Shown: positions 52,576 to 61,633 of the stretch, piece by piece | Numbering within the stretch: position 1 is the stretch's first letter | Layout of the letters: every line of letters begins with the position of its first letter | Assembly: GCA_017473165.1 (NCBI GenBank) | Contig: JAFUNA010000002.1 | Span: 1 to 64,000, forward strand | Direction: 5' to 3' | DNA length: 64,000 bases | From: Clostridia bacterium | Lineage (GTDB): Bacteria > Bacillota > Clostridia > Oscillospirales > Acutalibacteraceae | The notes under the pieces: generated by a model | What the model was told of the DNA's origin: nothing | Databases searched by the model: none | The model's input: the letters and a program-made list of their open reading frames with translations, nothing else | Program-made: the position numbers and the translations under genes

Positions 52576-53766
52576 TTATGCAAAAATCAATGAGATGATT
52601 GATGAAAAACCTTTTGTGAGATTGTTGAGTGCAAGAAGGATATCGCCGAGAGCAAGCATAAGACCTGCTGTGAAGGTATCGATTCCGGCATCTTCTGCAA
52701 AATCCTTGTTATCAAGTGCAAACTGGCTGATTGTTACAACCTCTGTTTCAAAATCCCATGTGTTGTCTTCCTTAACGGTAATCATTCTTACACCTCTTAC
52801 GATATCGTTACCGTAGGAGTTATATGTTGCACCGGGAGTGTTGATAATCTTAACGCCGTCAAGCTCTGTTGTGTAGCTGTTAAGGTGGTCATGACCCGAG
52901 AAAACTGCAAGAACATCGCCGCCATTAACCATTGCGTCAAACTGACCGTGGTTCTTTTCGCTGGGGCAAGGGAATTCAAAAAGGAAGCCGTCCTGAATGT
53001 TTTCTGTCTTGGGGAAGAATGAATAAATCTTGCCGTTTGCTTTGGGAGTAACCACATCGAGATCAACGAGTGATTCATGGAAAAGTGCCTCATAAACTTC
53101 GCCTACAACGATGTGCTGGAATGCAAGTGAGGGAACTTTGCCGCCCGCAAGAGTTTCAAGAGCCTTGCTCTTTGCCTGATACCATTCAATCTGGTCTTCT
53201 CTTACGCAGTCATAGATGCCGAGGTCATTGCCGTTTTCGTCAATATAATGTGAACCGCTGTCAAACATCCAGAGGTTAAACTTAATCTTCTTTCCGTCAG
53301 AGCTCATAACGGGAAGGTTGTGGGTTGCAGTACCGTGAAGCGAAGGAACTTCGTCATATGCAAGGCAGTAGCCCTTGCCGTAAATCTGATACATGGGAAG
53401 AAGCTGATCGTTTTCAACGCCCTGCTCACGGTCATGGTTACCGAAAACAAGAGTGAAATATGTTTTGTTATCAACAAAAACCTTGCAGAGCTCTTCAATT
53501 GCCTTTGCCTTTGTGTCCTCGGGACCTACAGTGTTGTCACCGCCGAGAACAACGATATCGGGCTGATATTCTTTGAGAGCAGCGTCGATAAACTTAAGCA
53601 TTGTGTCAATTGCGGGGAATCCGTCCTGACAATCACAAATGTGCATAATCTTGAATTCGCCGTTTTTGAACTTAAGGGGATTTTCAATCTCAACAGCCGA
53701 TGAAGCAATTGAGAATGCACTGAAAATCAAAACCAGTGCAAGCATGATTGAAAGAATTTTTTTCAT
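52576..53766 (-). CDS. Secreted metallophosphoesterase
   Basis: A 396-residue exported protein with signal peptide MKKILSIMLALVLIFSAFS. The calcineurin-like metal motifs are GGDN (75-78), GNHD (109-112), AFQHIV and FSGHDH. The first motif, normally DxH, reads D45-C-Q47 so one metal histidine is a glutamine. The C-terminus is hydrophobic (LALGDILLALNNLTKGFSSI) and may anchor it. Fur-like and zinc-uptake genes are divergent from it. CGGAGGTATTGAA precedes the ATG. Confidence 0.87.
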   Translation of the reverse strand: MKKILSIMLALVLIFSAFSIASSAVEIENPLKFKNGEFKIMHICDCQDGFPAIDTMLKFIDAALKEYQPDIVVLGGDNTVGPEDTKAKAIEELCKVFVDNKTYFTLVFGNHDREQGVENDQLLPMYQIYGKGYCLAYDEVPSLHGTATHNLPVMSSDGKKIKFNLWMFDSGSHYIDENGNDLGIYDCVREDQIEWYQAKSKALETLAGGKVPSLAFQHIVVGEVYEALFHESLVDLDVVTPKANGKIYSFFPKTENIQDGFLFEFPCPSEKNHGQFDAMVNGGDVLAVFSGHDHLNSYTTELDGVKIINTPGATYNSYGNDIVRGVRMITVKEDNTWDFETEVVTISQFALDNKDFAEDAGIDTFTAGLMLALGDILLALNNLTKGFSSIISLIFA

Positions 53767-53797
53767 TTCAATACCTCCGTATAATTATAATGTATTT

Positions 53798-53826
53798 ATT
53801 TTATATTATTTTACAATTAATGTCAA
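53798..53826 (-). promoter_or_regulatory. Promoter of the metallophosphoesterase gene
   Basis: TTGACA (53826-53821), 17-bp spacer, TAAAAT (53803-53798). Confidence 0.75.
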
Positions 53827-53834
53827 CCAAAATA

Positions 53835-53862
53835 TTGACTTTGAATTATAAATGTGTATAAT
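53835..53862 (+). promoter_or_regulatory. Zinc-operon promoter with a candidate Zur operator
   Basis: TTGACT (53835-53840), 16-bp spacer, TATAAT (53857-53862). The 18-bp dyad ATTATA-AATGTG-TATAAT (53845-53862) covers the -10 box; it is placed where a Fur-family repressor would block initiation. Confidence 0.65.
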
Positions 53863-53901
53863 AATTTAGGAGTTATTCTCAAATTTGAAGGAGATTTGAA
53901 A

Positions 53902-54288
53902 ATGAGAGTTTATAACACTCATCAGCGTAAAAGTCTGATTGACTTTCTTAAATCAAACAGCAACAGAAGCTTTACAATTGAAGAAATCATAATCGAAATG
54001 GGCGAAGAAATCAGTCAGAGCACCGCCTACAGACTCATGACAAAGCTTGTTGAGGACGGGCTTGTTCACCGCTCCGTCAAAGGAAACAGCAGAAGCTTTG
54101 TTTATCAGTTTATCAATAACGAAAAATGTGAGGGTCACCTTCACATGAAGTGTACGGACTGCGGCAAGGTTTATCACCTTGACCACTCAACAACCGTTCA
54201 TATGCAGAACGACATAAAAAATAACACAGGCTTTGAAATTGACAGCCACACGGTTTTGCTTGGAAGATGCAATACCTGTAAGAAATAA
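53902..54288 (+). CDS. zur: Fur-family regulator, probably zinc-responsive Zur
   Basis: A 128-residue Fur-family repressor: N-terminal winged helix (TIEEIIIEMGEEISQSTAYR), the metal-binding CEGHLHMKCTDCG (C84, C87) and the C-terminal structural pair CNTC (C123, C126). AAGGAGATTTGAAA precedes the ATG at 53902. Directly upstream of znuA-znuC-znuB, hence probably a zinc sensor rather than an iron or peroxide sensor. Likely autoregulated through the dyad at 53845. Confidence 0.9.
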   Translation: MRVYNTHQRKSLIDFLKSNSNRSFTIEEIIIEMGEEISQSTAYRLMTKLVEDGLVHRSVKGNSRSFVYQFINNEKCEGHLHMKCTDCGKVYHLDHSTTVHMQNDIKNNTGFEIDSHTVLLGRCNTCKK

Positions 54289-54305
54289 TATCACGGAGAA
54301 TAAAA

Positions 54306-55262
54306 ATGAAAAAATTCGTTTCAATAATTTTGATTTTACTTTTTGTTGCAATCCCCTTTTCCGCCTGCAGAAAGCAAAAAGACGGCAGCGGTGATTTAAG
54401 CATCGTCTGCACAACCTTTCCGCAGTATGACTATCTGAAAAACATTCTCGGAAGCGATGACGCACTCACCCTGCTCCTTGATGACGGTGCAGACCTTCAC
54501 AGCTATGAGCCGACAGCACAGGATATTATAAAAATCGGCTCTTCGGATTTGTTTGTTTATGTTGGCGGAAGCTCCGACAAATGGGTTGAGGGTGCACTCA
54601 AATCCGCAAACAATCCCGAGCTGAAAACAATTGCTCTTATGGATTTGGTTAACACTTATGAAGAAGAATACGTTGCGGGTATGGAGCATAACCACAGCCA
54701 TGAGCACAACGAAGCTCACGGCGGCGACCACAGCGGCGAAGACGAGCACATATGGCTTTCGTTAAAGAATGCTGCGGCGATAACTCAAAAGCTCTGCGAT
54801 GCCGTTTGTGAAATCGATTTTGAAAACGCAGAAAAATATAAATCTAATGCCAAAAATTACATTACGAAGCTCAACGCACTTGACAAGGAATATCAGTCTG
54901 TTGTTGATAATGCAAAAAGAAATGTGCTTCTCTTTGCAGACAGATTCCCCTTCCGTTATCTCATTGAGGACTACAGGCTGACATATCACGCCGCATTTGC
55001 GGGCTGCTCATCAGAAAGCGAAGCAAGCTTTGAAACCCTTGCATACCTCATTGACAAAACAAAAGAGCTTTCGCTGCCCGTTGTGCTGATTATCGACAAT
55101 TCCGAAGGCTCGCTTGCAGAAACCGTAAGTGCTGAAAGCGGTGCCGGAATACTCTCGCTAAATTCCTGTCAGTCTGTTTCGATTGCAGACATCAATCAAG
55201 GCATCAACTACCTTGATATCATGAAATCCAATCTTGAAATACTCACGGAGGCACTTAACTGA
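54306..55262 (+). CDS. znuA: Zinc ABC transporter substrate-binding lipoprotein
   Basis: A 318-residue cluster A-I metal-binding lipoprotein. The signal ends in the lipobox IPFSAC (Cys21). It has VCTTFPQYDYLKNILG, the site GADLHSYEPTAQD and a histidine-rich loop EHNHSHEHNEAHGGDHSGE typical of zinc (not manganese) binding proteins, then HIWLSLKNA. A metal histidine in the second lobe appears in RLTYHAAFAG. The ATG of znuC follows at once (stop TGATGG overlap). Confidence 0.92.
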   Translation: MKKFVSIILILLFVAIPFSACRKQKDGSGDLSIVCTTFPQYDYLKNILGSDDALTLLLDDGADLHSYEPTAQDIIKIGSSDLFVYVGGSSDKWVEGALKSANNPELKTIALMDLVNTYEEEYVAGMEHNHSHEHNEAHGGDHSGEDEHIWLSLKNAAAITQKLCDAVCEIDFENAEKYKSNAKNYITKLNALDKEYQSVVDNAKRNVLLFADRFPFRYLIEDYRLTYHAAFAGCSSESEASFETLAYLIDKTKELSLPVVLIIDNSEGSLAETVSAESGAGILSLNSCQSVSIADINQGINYLDIMKSNLEILTEALN

Positions 55263-55972
55263 TGGCTCTTATAAATGTCAGCGGCGTTTCTCTCGGCTAT
55301 GAGGGAAATCCGATTGTAACCGACCTTGATTTTAAGGTTGAAAAGGGAGATTATCTTTGTATTGTCGGCGAAAACGGCTCGGGTAAAAGCACACTGATGA
55401 AAACCCTGCTCGGTCAAAAGCACGTTATCAAAGGCAAAATCGAGTTTTCATACGGTTTGCATCAGAACGAAATCGGATATCTCCCCCAGCAAACAGAGGT
55501 ACAGAAAGATTTTCCCGCGTCGGTCAGGGAAATCGTTCTTTCGGGCTGCATCAACAGCTGCGGATTAAGACCGTTTTATTCAAAAACTCAAAAAAATCTT
55601 GCTGCCGAAAACATGAAAAAGCTCGGCATCGATGATATTGCAAAGAATTGTTACCGTGAACTTTCGGGCGGTCAGCAGCAGCGTGTTCTTCTTGCAAGAG
55701 CGTTGTGTGCAACAAAAAAGCTGCTTGTGCTCGACGAGCCTGTTGCAGGTCTTGACCCGATTGTCACTCAAAATCTTTATCGGCTTATAAGCGAAATCAA
55801 CCGTGAAGGAATTACGGTTATAATGGTTTCACACGACATAAACGCAGCTGCGGAATATGCCTCACACATTCTTCACATAAGCCACAAACCCCTGTTTTTC
55901 GGCACAAAGGAAGAATATATAAAAAGTGACGTTTATCTTTCCTTTGCATCGAAGGGAGGTAACGAAGAATGA
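55262..55972 (+). CDS. znuC: Zinc ABC transporter ATP-binding protein
   Basis: A 236-residue ABC ATPase: Walker A GENGSGKSTLMKT, Q-loop YLPQQTEV, signature LSGGQQQRVLLARAL, Walker B LLVLDEP and the switch MVSHD. It is translationally coupled to znuA and overlaps znuB by 4 bp. Confidence 0.95.
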   Translation: MALINVSGVSLGYEGNPIVTDLDFKVEKGDYLCIVGENGSGKSTLMKTLLGQKHVIKGKIEFSYGLHQNEIGYLPQQTEVQKDFPASVREIVLSGCINSCGLRPFYSKTQKNLAAENMKKLGIDDIAKNCYRELSGGQQQRVLLARALCATKKLLVLDEPVAGLDPIVTQNLYRLISEINREGITVIMVSHDINAAAEYASHILHISHKPLFFGTKEEYIKSDVYLSFASKGGNEE

Positions 55973-56802
55973 ACGAATTGCTCTCGTATTTTAATTATCC
56001 CTTTGTCCGCTACGCACTCATTGCAGGCGTTCTGATTGCACTTTGTGCCGCATTGCTCGGCGTTACCCTTGTTTTGAAAAGATATTCAATGATTGGCGAC
56101 GGGCTTTCGCACGTTGCCTTCGGAGCAATGGCAATTGCAACGGTTTGCAGCATGGCTCCCATGACGGTTGCGTTGCCGATAACAATTGCTGCAGCAATTA
56201 TCCTTCTCGGAATCAATTCAAACTCAAAAATCAAGGGAGATGCGGCAATTGCAATGATTTCCGTCGGTGCACTTGCACTCGGATATCTTCTCCTTAACAT
56301 TTTCTCCGCATCATCAAACGTCAGCGGCGACGTTTGCACAACACTTTTCGGCTCAACGTCAATTCTGACTCTTTCAGAATCCGATGTATGGCTCTGTGCG
56401 GCACTTGCGGTTGTTGTTCTTCTTGTTTTCGTCATTTTCTACCACAAAATTTTTGCGGTAACCTTTGATGAAAGCTTTGCATCGGCAACAGGCACAAAAA
56501 CCAAGGCATACAACATACTGATTGCGGTTGTTACGGCGGTTGTAATTGTTCTTGCAATGAATCTCGTCGGAGCACTTCTCATTTCCGCTTTGATTATATT
56601 CCCCGCTCTTTCGGCAATGAGGATTTTCAAAAGCTTTTTATCGGTTATAATCAGCTCCGCAGTAATTTCGGTTTTGTGTGCCGTTTCGGGAATTTTTGTT
56701 TCGATTATTTACAGCACTCCCGTAGGCTCAACAATTGTTGCGGCAAACATTGTTTTCTTTATCCTTTGTACGGTTATCGGTAAAATCACAAAAAAATCAT
56801 AA
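55969..56802 (+). CDS. znuB: Zinc ABC transporter permease
   Basis: A 277-residue ABC-3 family permease with about eight membrane helices: RYALIAGVLIALCAALLGVT, YSMIGDGLSHVAFGAMAIA, and GALLISALIIFPALSAM. It starts within the end of znuC. Last gene of zur-znuA-znuC-znuB, ending at a bidirectional terminator. Confidence 0.94.
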   Translation: MNELLSYFNYPFVRYALIAGVLIALCAALLGVTLVLKRYSMIGDGLSHVAFGAMAIATVCSMAPMTVALPITIAAAIILLGINSNSKIKGDAAIAMISVGALALGYLLLNIFSASSNVSGDVCTTLFGSTSILTLSESDVWLCAALAVVVLLVFVIFYHKIFAVTFDESFASATGTKTKAYNILIAVVTAVVIVLAMNLVGALLISALIIFPALSAMRIFKSFLSVIISSAVISVLCAVSGIFVSIIYSTPVGSTIVAANIVFFILCTVIGKITKKS

Positions 56803-56805
56803 AGC

Positions 56806-56841
56806 AAAAGCCAAGGTGATTTGAGTTTCACCTTGGCTTTT
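56806..56841. terminator. Bidirectional terminator
   Basis: AAAAGCCAAGGTGA and TCACCTTGGCTTTT around an 8-nt loop. It lies between znuB and the converging lipase gene. Confidence 0.93.
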
Positions 56842-56844
56842 ATT

Positions 56845-58125
56845 TTATGCTGCGTTAATTGTTTCAACAAGTGTATAATAGAAATCCTCGAAGCTGGTAA
56901 CATAATCGATTGTTCCGCAGAAATCGAAGTGGTCAAAGCCCTCCATAATAGGCATATAATACCACACGCCCGGCTTGATTTCTTCGTTTGATTTCACGGC
57001 TTCCTCATAGCTCTTTGCGGTGTCTGCATCCGTTGAAGGATAGAGTGCACTTGCAAGAGGTACAATTCCGTCGTTCTTTGCCCATGTTTCATCCATGTAA
57101 ATTCCGTCAATGGTCTTACCTTCCGTAGCGCCTATATAAAGAGATGTGGGGAAAAACATTACAAAATTGGACATGATGGGGACATATGTTCCAAGAGCGG
57201 TTTTGGTGCTGGAATTGCATGAATAGGAATAATAGTATACGCTGTCAACGGTTTTGATTTTTTCGTTAAGCTCTGCAGCGCCGCGAAGTGTCATATCGTA
57301 TCCACAGTTATCTTGAGCTTTAACAACATTATTTATCGTTGACAGGCTGAATTTTGCTCTTTCTTCCCCCTGCTTGGGAGTAAGACCGAGATGACCCATC
57401 TGAAGATCCCACATAAGAACATTACGACCAAAAACTGCACCTGCAAAGTTAAGAACACCTATGACAAGATTCATAAGGAATGAATCATGGATAAGATTTG
57501 CAATAGGTGAGCCGTTGTGAACACCCGAAAAAGTAACTACCGAATGAACGGCATCTTTATATCCGCCCTTGAAAAGAGGCGAAGTTTTTTCACCTGTTGC
57601 GGCAATTTCGTCAGCATCGCCGTAAGCCAGAAGCGAGGTGAAAAGTCTGACAGTCGGTCCGCCGAAGCTGTGACCGACAAGATTAATTGCACTCTCGCAG
57701 TCCCAGGGCTTGTCCATGAGGTAATTATCTGTGTAGTCATAACCGTAGCGATCGTGATTATGAGCCTTTGAATGAGCCTCACCGTAATCAACAACCGTAC
57801 CTGTAAGCTGGGCAAAAAGCTCACACGCTCTGTCCCATGCACTGCTGAACGGACCTACAACTGCGGCATATGCCTCAACTCCGTGGCTGTTATAAAGAGC
57901 AATAACGTCACCCTCGGAAGCAGCCCAGCCGCCCCAATATGCTTCACCGTTAAAATCAGACCAGCCGCCCATGCCGTGAACAAACACCCACGGGTTTTTA
58001 TTGGTCAGATTGTATGTTTTGCCTTCATGCTCAACAATGTTATCGGCATTGCCCGCAAATGCAGCCGTACCGCACATTGTAAAAATCAAAGCAAAGCTCA
58101 AAAATATGCTAATAATTTTTTTCAT
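56845..58125 (-). CDS. Secreted lipase, family I.5-like
   Basis: A 426-residue exported lipase with signal peptide MKKIISIFLSFALIFTMCG, cleaved near AAFA. The oxyanion segment is FVHGMGG (48-54), the nucleophile elbow LVGHSFGG (S153), the acid lies in NDGIVPLAS and the histidine in GFDHFDF. AHSKAHNHDRYGYDY matches the zinc-site segment of Geobacillus/Staphylococcus-type lipases. The start follows CGGAGGTATAAAGA. It is monocistronic. Confidence 0.88.
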   Translation of the reverse strand: MKKIISIFLSFALIFTMCGTAAFAGNADNIVEHEGKTYNLTNKNPWVFVHGMGGWSDFNGEAYWGGWAASEGDVIALYNSHGVEAYAAVVGPFSSAWDRACELFAQLTGTVVDYGEAHSKAHNHDRYGYDYTDNYLMDKPWDCESAINLVGHSFGGPTVRLFTSLLAYGDADEIAATGEKTSPLFKGGYKDAVHSVVTFSGVHNGSPIANLIHDSFLMNLVIGVLNFAGAVFGRNVLMWDLQMGHLGLTPKQGEERAKFSLSTINNVVKAQDNCGYDMTLRGAAELNEKIKTVDSVYYYSYSCNSSTKTALGTYVPIMSNFVMFFPTSLYIGATEGKTIDGIYMDETWAKNDGIVPLASALYPSTDADTAKSYEEAVKSNEEIKPGVWYYMPIMEGFDHFDFCGTIDYVTSFEDFYYTLVETINAA

Positions 58126-58161
58126 TCTTTATACCTCCGTTTTGGTATCATCTGTAATTAT

Positions 58162-58190
58162 ATTTTAACAGACAGAAAATTCATTGTCAA
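58162..58190 (-). promoter_or_regulatory. Promoter of the lipase gene
   Basis: TTGACA (58190-58185), 17-bp spacer, TAAAAT (58167-58162). Confidence 0.75.
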
Positions 58191-58286
58191 CGTAAACAAA
58201 GTATGACAAAACGGACAAATTGTGTATTTTAATTAGTTTTAACATTGAACAAACTTTAATTTACAGAGATATTTAAACAGAAACAT

Positions 58287-58315
58287 TTGACACCGACAGG
58301 TTATATGGCTACAAT
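58287..58315 (+). promoter_or_regulatory. Promoter of the RNA methyltransferase gene
   Basis: TTGACA (58287-58292), 17-bp spacer, TACAAT (58310-58315). Confidence 0.75.
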
Positions 58316-58342
58316 AGATATATCAACATAACGGAGAATACT

Positions 58343-59161
58343 ATGGATAATATTATTGAAATAACAGATTTTCTTGCAACCGAACTGGATGTTTATGCAC
58401 GGTTAAGCGAAGTTCAGCTGTTAAACAGAGAGTTTCCCGAAAAAGGCTTGTTTATTGCAGAAAGCCCGAAGGTTATAGAGCGGGCTCTTGATGCGGGATA
58501 TGAACCGGTTTCATGTCTTATGGAGAAAAGGCATATCGATGGTGAGGGCAAGGAAATTCTTGACAGAATCAAAGGTGTTCCTGTTTTTTGTGCGGAATTT
58601 GATGTTCTGACGCAGCTGACAGGCTTCAAGCTCACAAGAGGTATGCTGTGTGCCATGAAGCGAAAACCTCTGCCCGATATAAGAGAGCTTTGCAAAAATA
58701 AAAAAAGAATAGTTGTGCTGGACAAGGTTATGAATCCGACCAATGTGGGTGCAATAATCCGCTCTGCAGCAGCACTCGGAATGGATGCCGTTATTCTGAC
58801 CCCAGGATGCTCCGACCCTCTCTACAGACGTGCCGCAAGAGTCAGCATGGGCACAGTGTTTCAGATTGAATGGACCTTTTCGGGCGACAACTGCCTTGAC
58901 GAAATAAAAGCTCTCGGATTTAAAACCGTTGCCATGGCACTTAAAGACAATTCTCTTTCCGTCAACGACCCCGTGCTGATAAACGAAAATAAGCTCGCCG
59001 TTATTATGGGAACAGAGGGCGACGGACTTTCCGAGCAAACCATAACCGAATGCGATTTTACCGTGAAAATACCAATGTATCACGGCGTTGATTCGCTGAA
59101 CGTTGCAGCCGCTTCCGCAGTAGCATTTTATCAGCTTGGCAATAAGCAGAATGAAAACTGA
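58343..59161 (+). CDS. TrmH/SpoU-family RNA methyltransferase
   Basis: A 272-residue SPOUT methyltransferase that 2'-O-methylates rRNA or tRNA. An N-terminal substrate-binding domain (FIAESPKVIERAL) is followed by the three SPOUT motifs: MNPTNVGAIIRSAAALGMDA, IMGTEGDGLSE and IPMYHGVDSLNVAAASAVA. CGGAGAATACT precedes the ATG. The target is not evident. Confidence 0.92.
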   Translation: MDNIIEITDFLATELDVYARLSEVQLLNREFPEKGLFIAESPKVIERALDAGYEPVSCLMEKRHIDGEGKEILDRIKGVPVFCAEFDVLTQLTGFKLTRGMLCAMKRKPLPDIRELCKNKKRIVVLDKVMNPTNVGAIIRSAAALGMDAVILTPGCSDPLYRRAARVSMGTVFQIEWTFSGDNCLDEIKALGFKTVAMALKDNSLSVNDPVLINENKLAVIMGTEGDGLSEQTITECDFTVKIPMYHGVDSLNVAAASAVAFYQLGNKQNEN

Positions 59162-59219
59162 ATTGAGATGTAATAAATTCCATTCTGAAAGTTTTATAAT
59201 ATCCAAAAGAGGAAATGTA

Positions 59220-60116
59220 ATGAACAGCAGTATTAAATATTTGCTTGGTATTGACGGCGGAGGAACAAAAACCGAATTTCTGCTTACGGATTTAAACGGA
59301 AAAGAAATCTGTAGATTGTTTTTCGGAGCATTGAATCCCGTCAGCACAGGTATTGAAAACACTTATAACATACTTAACGAGGGAATCAAAGAGATATGTA
59401 AAGGATTAAATCCTTCGGAAATATCCGTTTACGCAGGCATTGCGGGTGCAAAAAGCGGAGATAATCAAACACTCATCAATGCTTTTTTGTCGGAGCTCGG
59501 CTTTGCATCTTACAACTGCGGAAGTGATGTTGACCTTGCACTTGAGGTTGCATTAAAGGGTGAAAACGGCACGGCTGTTATTATGGGAACAGGAATTGTC
59601 GCATATGCACGCTGCGGCGAAAAGCTTTACCGTGCGGGCGGTCGTGGTTATATGATTGACAAGGGCGGAAGCGGATTTCATTTCGGCTCTGATGCACTCA
59701 ATTCCGCTTTTGAGTTTATCGACGGCAGAGGCGGAAGTGAAATGATTCTGAAGCTTGTCGAGAAAAAGCTCGGAAAAAGCCTTGAAGCATCCGTTGGTGA
59801 AATATACGGCGGAGGCACAGCGTTTGTTGCATCGTTTGCACCTGCGGTTTTTGAAGCGTTCGGGCTCGGAGATGCTACCGCTTCACTAATCATAGACCGT
59901 AACGCTTTTGAGGCGGCAAAAATCATCAACGGTGCACGAAAATTCTTAAACAACAACGACAATAAAATAGTTGTTTGCGGCGGACTTTGCAAACAAAAAG
60001 AAATATTATATCCGTATCTCACAAAGTATATTGAGGGAGATTTTTCTCTTGAGTTTCTTGAAGAGCCTATGGTTAACGGTGCAGTTTCACTCGCAGGGAG
60101 AATGTTTATATGTTAA
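59220..60116 (+). CDS. BadF/BadG/BcrA-family ATPase, probably N-acetylglucosamine kinase
   Basis: A 298-residue ASKHA protein: LGIDGGGTKTEFLL (phosphate 1), YAGIAGAKSGDNQ, VIMGTGIVAYAR (phosphate 2), the family motif DKGGSGFHFGSDAL and VVCGGLCKQKE. Proteins of this form next to MurQ phosphorylate amino sugars (GlcNAc or MurNAc). The start at 59220 follows AGAGGAAATGTA. Its stop overlaps murQ. Confidence 0.88.
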   Translation: MNSSIKYLLGIDGGGTKTEFLLTDLNGKEICRLFFGALNPVSTGIENTYNILNEGIKEICKGLNPSEISVYAGIAGAKSGDNQTLINAFLSELGFASYNCGSDVDLALEVALKGENGTAVIMGTGIVAYARCGEKLYRAGGRGYMIDKGGSGFHFGSDALNSAFEFIDGRGGSEMILKLVEKKLGKSLEASVGEIYGGGTAFVASFAPAVFEAFGLGDATASLIIDRNAFEAAKIINGARKFLNNNDNKIVVCGGLCKQKEILYPYLTKYIEGDFSLEFLEEPMVNGAVSLAGRMFIC

Positions 60117-60907
60117 AAACCGAAATGAGAAATCAGAATACATATGATATTGACAAAATGTCAACATATGAAATGCTGAAAATTATCAACGAAGAAAACG
60201 CAAAGGTGACAACTGCCGTTGAAGCAGCTTTGCCGCAAATTACGATTGTTTGCGATGCGGTTGCCGATGCCATAAAATCAGGCGGAAGAATCTTTTATAT
60301 CGGCAGCGGAACATCGGGCAGGCTCGGCGTTTGCGACGCAGCTGAATGTCCGCCCACTTTCGGTGTGCCCTATGACCTTTTCAACGGAATCATTGCAGGC
60401 GGCGAAAAATGTATGTTCAAAGCAGCAGAAAATGCGGAAGATAATCCCGAAGCAGGCATTGAAGACTTAAAAAGCCGTAACTTCTGCAATAAAGATATTT
60501 TAATCGGAATCTCCGCTTCGGGTTCGGCTGCTTACGTTATATCGGCAGTAAATTATGCAAAAAGCATCGGTGCAAAAGCCTTTTCAATTACAAACAATCC
60601 CGACACCGAACTTGGCAGGGCGGCAGATGCAGATATCTGTGCAGATACAGGCTCCGAGGTGATTACGGGCTCAACACGAATGAAAGCCGGAACAGCACAG
60701 AAAATAATTCTTAATATGATTTCAACTGCATCAATGGTTAAATGCGGCTGTGTTTATGAAAATATGATGATAAATCTGAAGCCCACCAACAAAAAGCTCC
60801 GCAGAAGAATGATTGGAATTGTTACCGAAATTCTCGGTTGTTCATTTAAAAAAGCGGAAAAACTTCTTGAAGAAAACGGCTGGAGCATCCGCTCCGCAGT
60901 TGAATAA
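60110..60907 (+). CDS. murQ: N-acetylmuramic acid 6-phosphate etherase
   Basis: Removes the lactyl ether from MurNAc-6-P to give GlcNAc-6-P in peptidoglycan recycling. The 265 residues contain TEMRNQNTYDIDKMSTYEML, the SIS-domain signature YIGSGTSGRLGVCDAAECPP (E79 probably catalytic), ISASGSAAYVISA and VITGSTRMKAGTAQK. It is about 30 residues shorter at the C-terminus than the usual MurQ of about 300, ending at NGWSIRSAVE. The ATG overlaps the previous stop, with AGGGAG upstream. A perfect-stem terminator follows. Confidence 0.93.
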   Translation: MLKTEMRNQNTYDIDKMSTYEMLKIINEENAKVTTAVEAALPQITIVCDAVADAIKSGGRIFYIGSGTSGRLGVCDAAECPPTFGVPYDLFNGIIAGGEKCMFKAAENAEDNPEAGIEDLKSRNFCNKDILIGISASGSAAYVISAVNYAKSIGAKAFSITNNPDTELGRAADADICADTGSEVITGSTRMKAGTAQKIILNMISTASMVKCGCVYENMMINLKPTNKKLRRRMIGIVTEILGCSFKKAEKLLEENGWSIRSAVE

Positions 60908-60913
60908 CACAAA

Positions 60914-60950
60914 AACCGACAAACCTCTCAAATGAGATTTGTCGGTAATT
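60914..60950. terminator. Bidirectional terminator
   Basis: ACCGACAAA and TTTGTCGGT around a loop that itself pairs (CTCTCAAATGAGA), followed by AATTTTTATTT. Confidence 0.88.
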
Positions 60951-60951
60951 T

Positions 60952-61509
60952 TTATTTGAGTTTCAATCCGTAAACCGCACAGTTTTTCATTTCTTCAAGC
61001 AATGTAAAGCCGTATTTATCATAAAAGCCTCTGCCCTTTTCGTTCTTTATCCATGTTGTGAGCATGATTCCCTTAACGCCTTTATTTTTAAGGTGTTCAA
61101 GCAAAGCATCAGTCATTTGGTGACCCAGACCCATTCGCTGATATTCGGGCAGCACGTCAATATGAAGATGTGCGGGATATTCATCTTTATATTTTTCGTG
61201 CGGAATAATCGAGCGGAGAGCAGATTTTCTGCGGCGGAATTCCCATTTCTGAATTCTGGGGTAATATTCGTTTATAAATCTCTCTTTGAACACGTCAAAA
61301 TCTTCCGCACAGATAACATAGCCTATGGCTTTATCGTTTTCATCGGCGGCAACAAAGCAGTTTTCGGGCTCTTTTTCAATGTAATAGTCACAGTAAACAG
61401 CAAGTCCGAAATTTATTCCTCTTTTTGAGCTTTTACAGGGTCCCTCGCTGTTGAGGCATACAAAACGCACATTTTCTTTGTCCTTCGACTCATAAGGTCT
61501 TATTTTCAT
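60952..61509 (-). CDS. GNAT-family N-acetyltransferase
   Basis: A 185-residue acetyltransferase: IRPYESKDKENVRFVCL at the N-terminus, then CFVAADENDKAIGYVIC, LHIDVLPEYQRMGLGHQM (acetyl-CoA loop) and GFYDKYGFTLLEEM. The substrate is unknown. The start at 61509 follows AAGGAGCGGTAAC. It points away from the GH84 gene, sharing the intergenic region. Confidence 0.87.
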   Translation of the reverse strand: MKIRPYESKDKENVRFVCLNSEGPCKSSKRGINFGLAVYCDYYIEKEPENCFVAADENDKAIGYVICAEDFDVFKERFINEYYPRIQKWEFRRRKSALRSIIPHEKYKDEYPAHLHIDVLPEYQRMGLGHQMTDALLEHLKNKGVKGIMLTTWIKNEKGRGFYDKYGFTLLEEMKNCAVYGLKLK

Positions 61510-61584
61510 GTTACCGCTCCTTATCTTTTTTAAGATTTTAGCATTTGCGGCAGTGAAAATCAATAGATTTTTGAAGCTATATTA

Positions 61585-61613
61585 TTGTATTATTGTTAAA
61601 ATTGGTGTATTAT
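61585..61613 (+). promoter_or_regulatory. Possible promoter of the GH84 gene
   Basis: TTGTAT (61585-61590), 17-bp spacer, TATTAT (61608-61613). Confidence 0.5.
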
Positions 61614-61633
61614 TTAAATCAGAGGTGGTGCTT

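Noticed and set aside
58511-59362. 283-codon minus-strand open frame opposite the methyltransferase and kinase
   Set aside because: It spans two well-supported genes and has no domain of its own.
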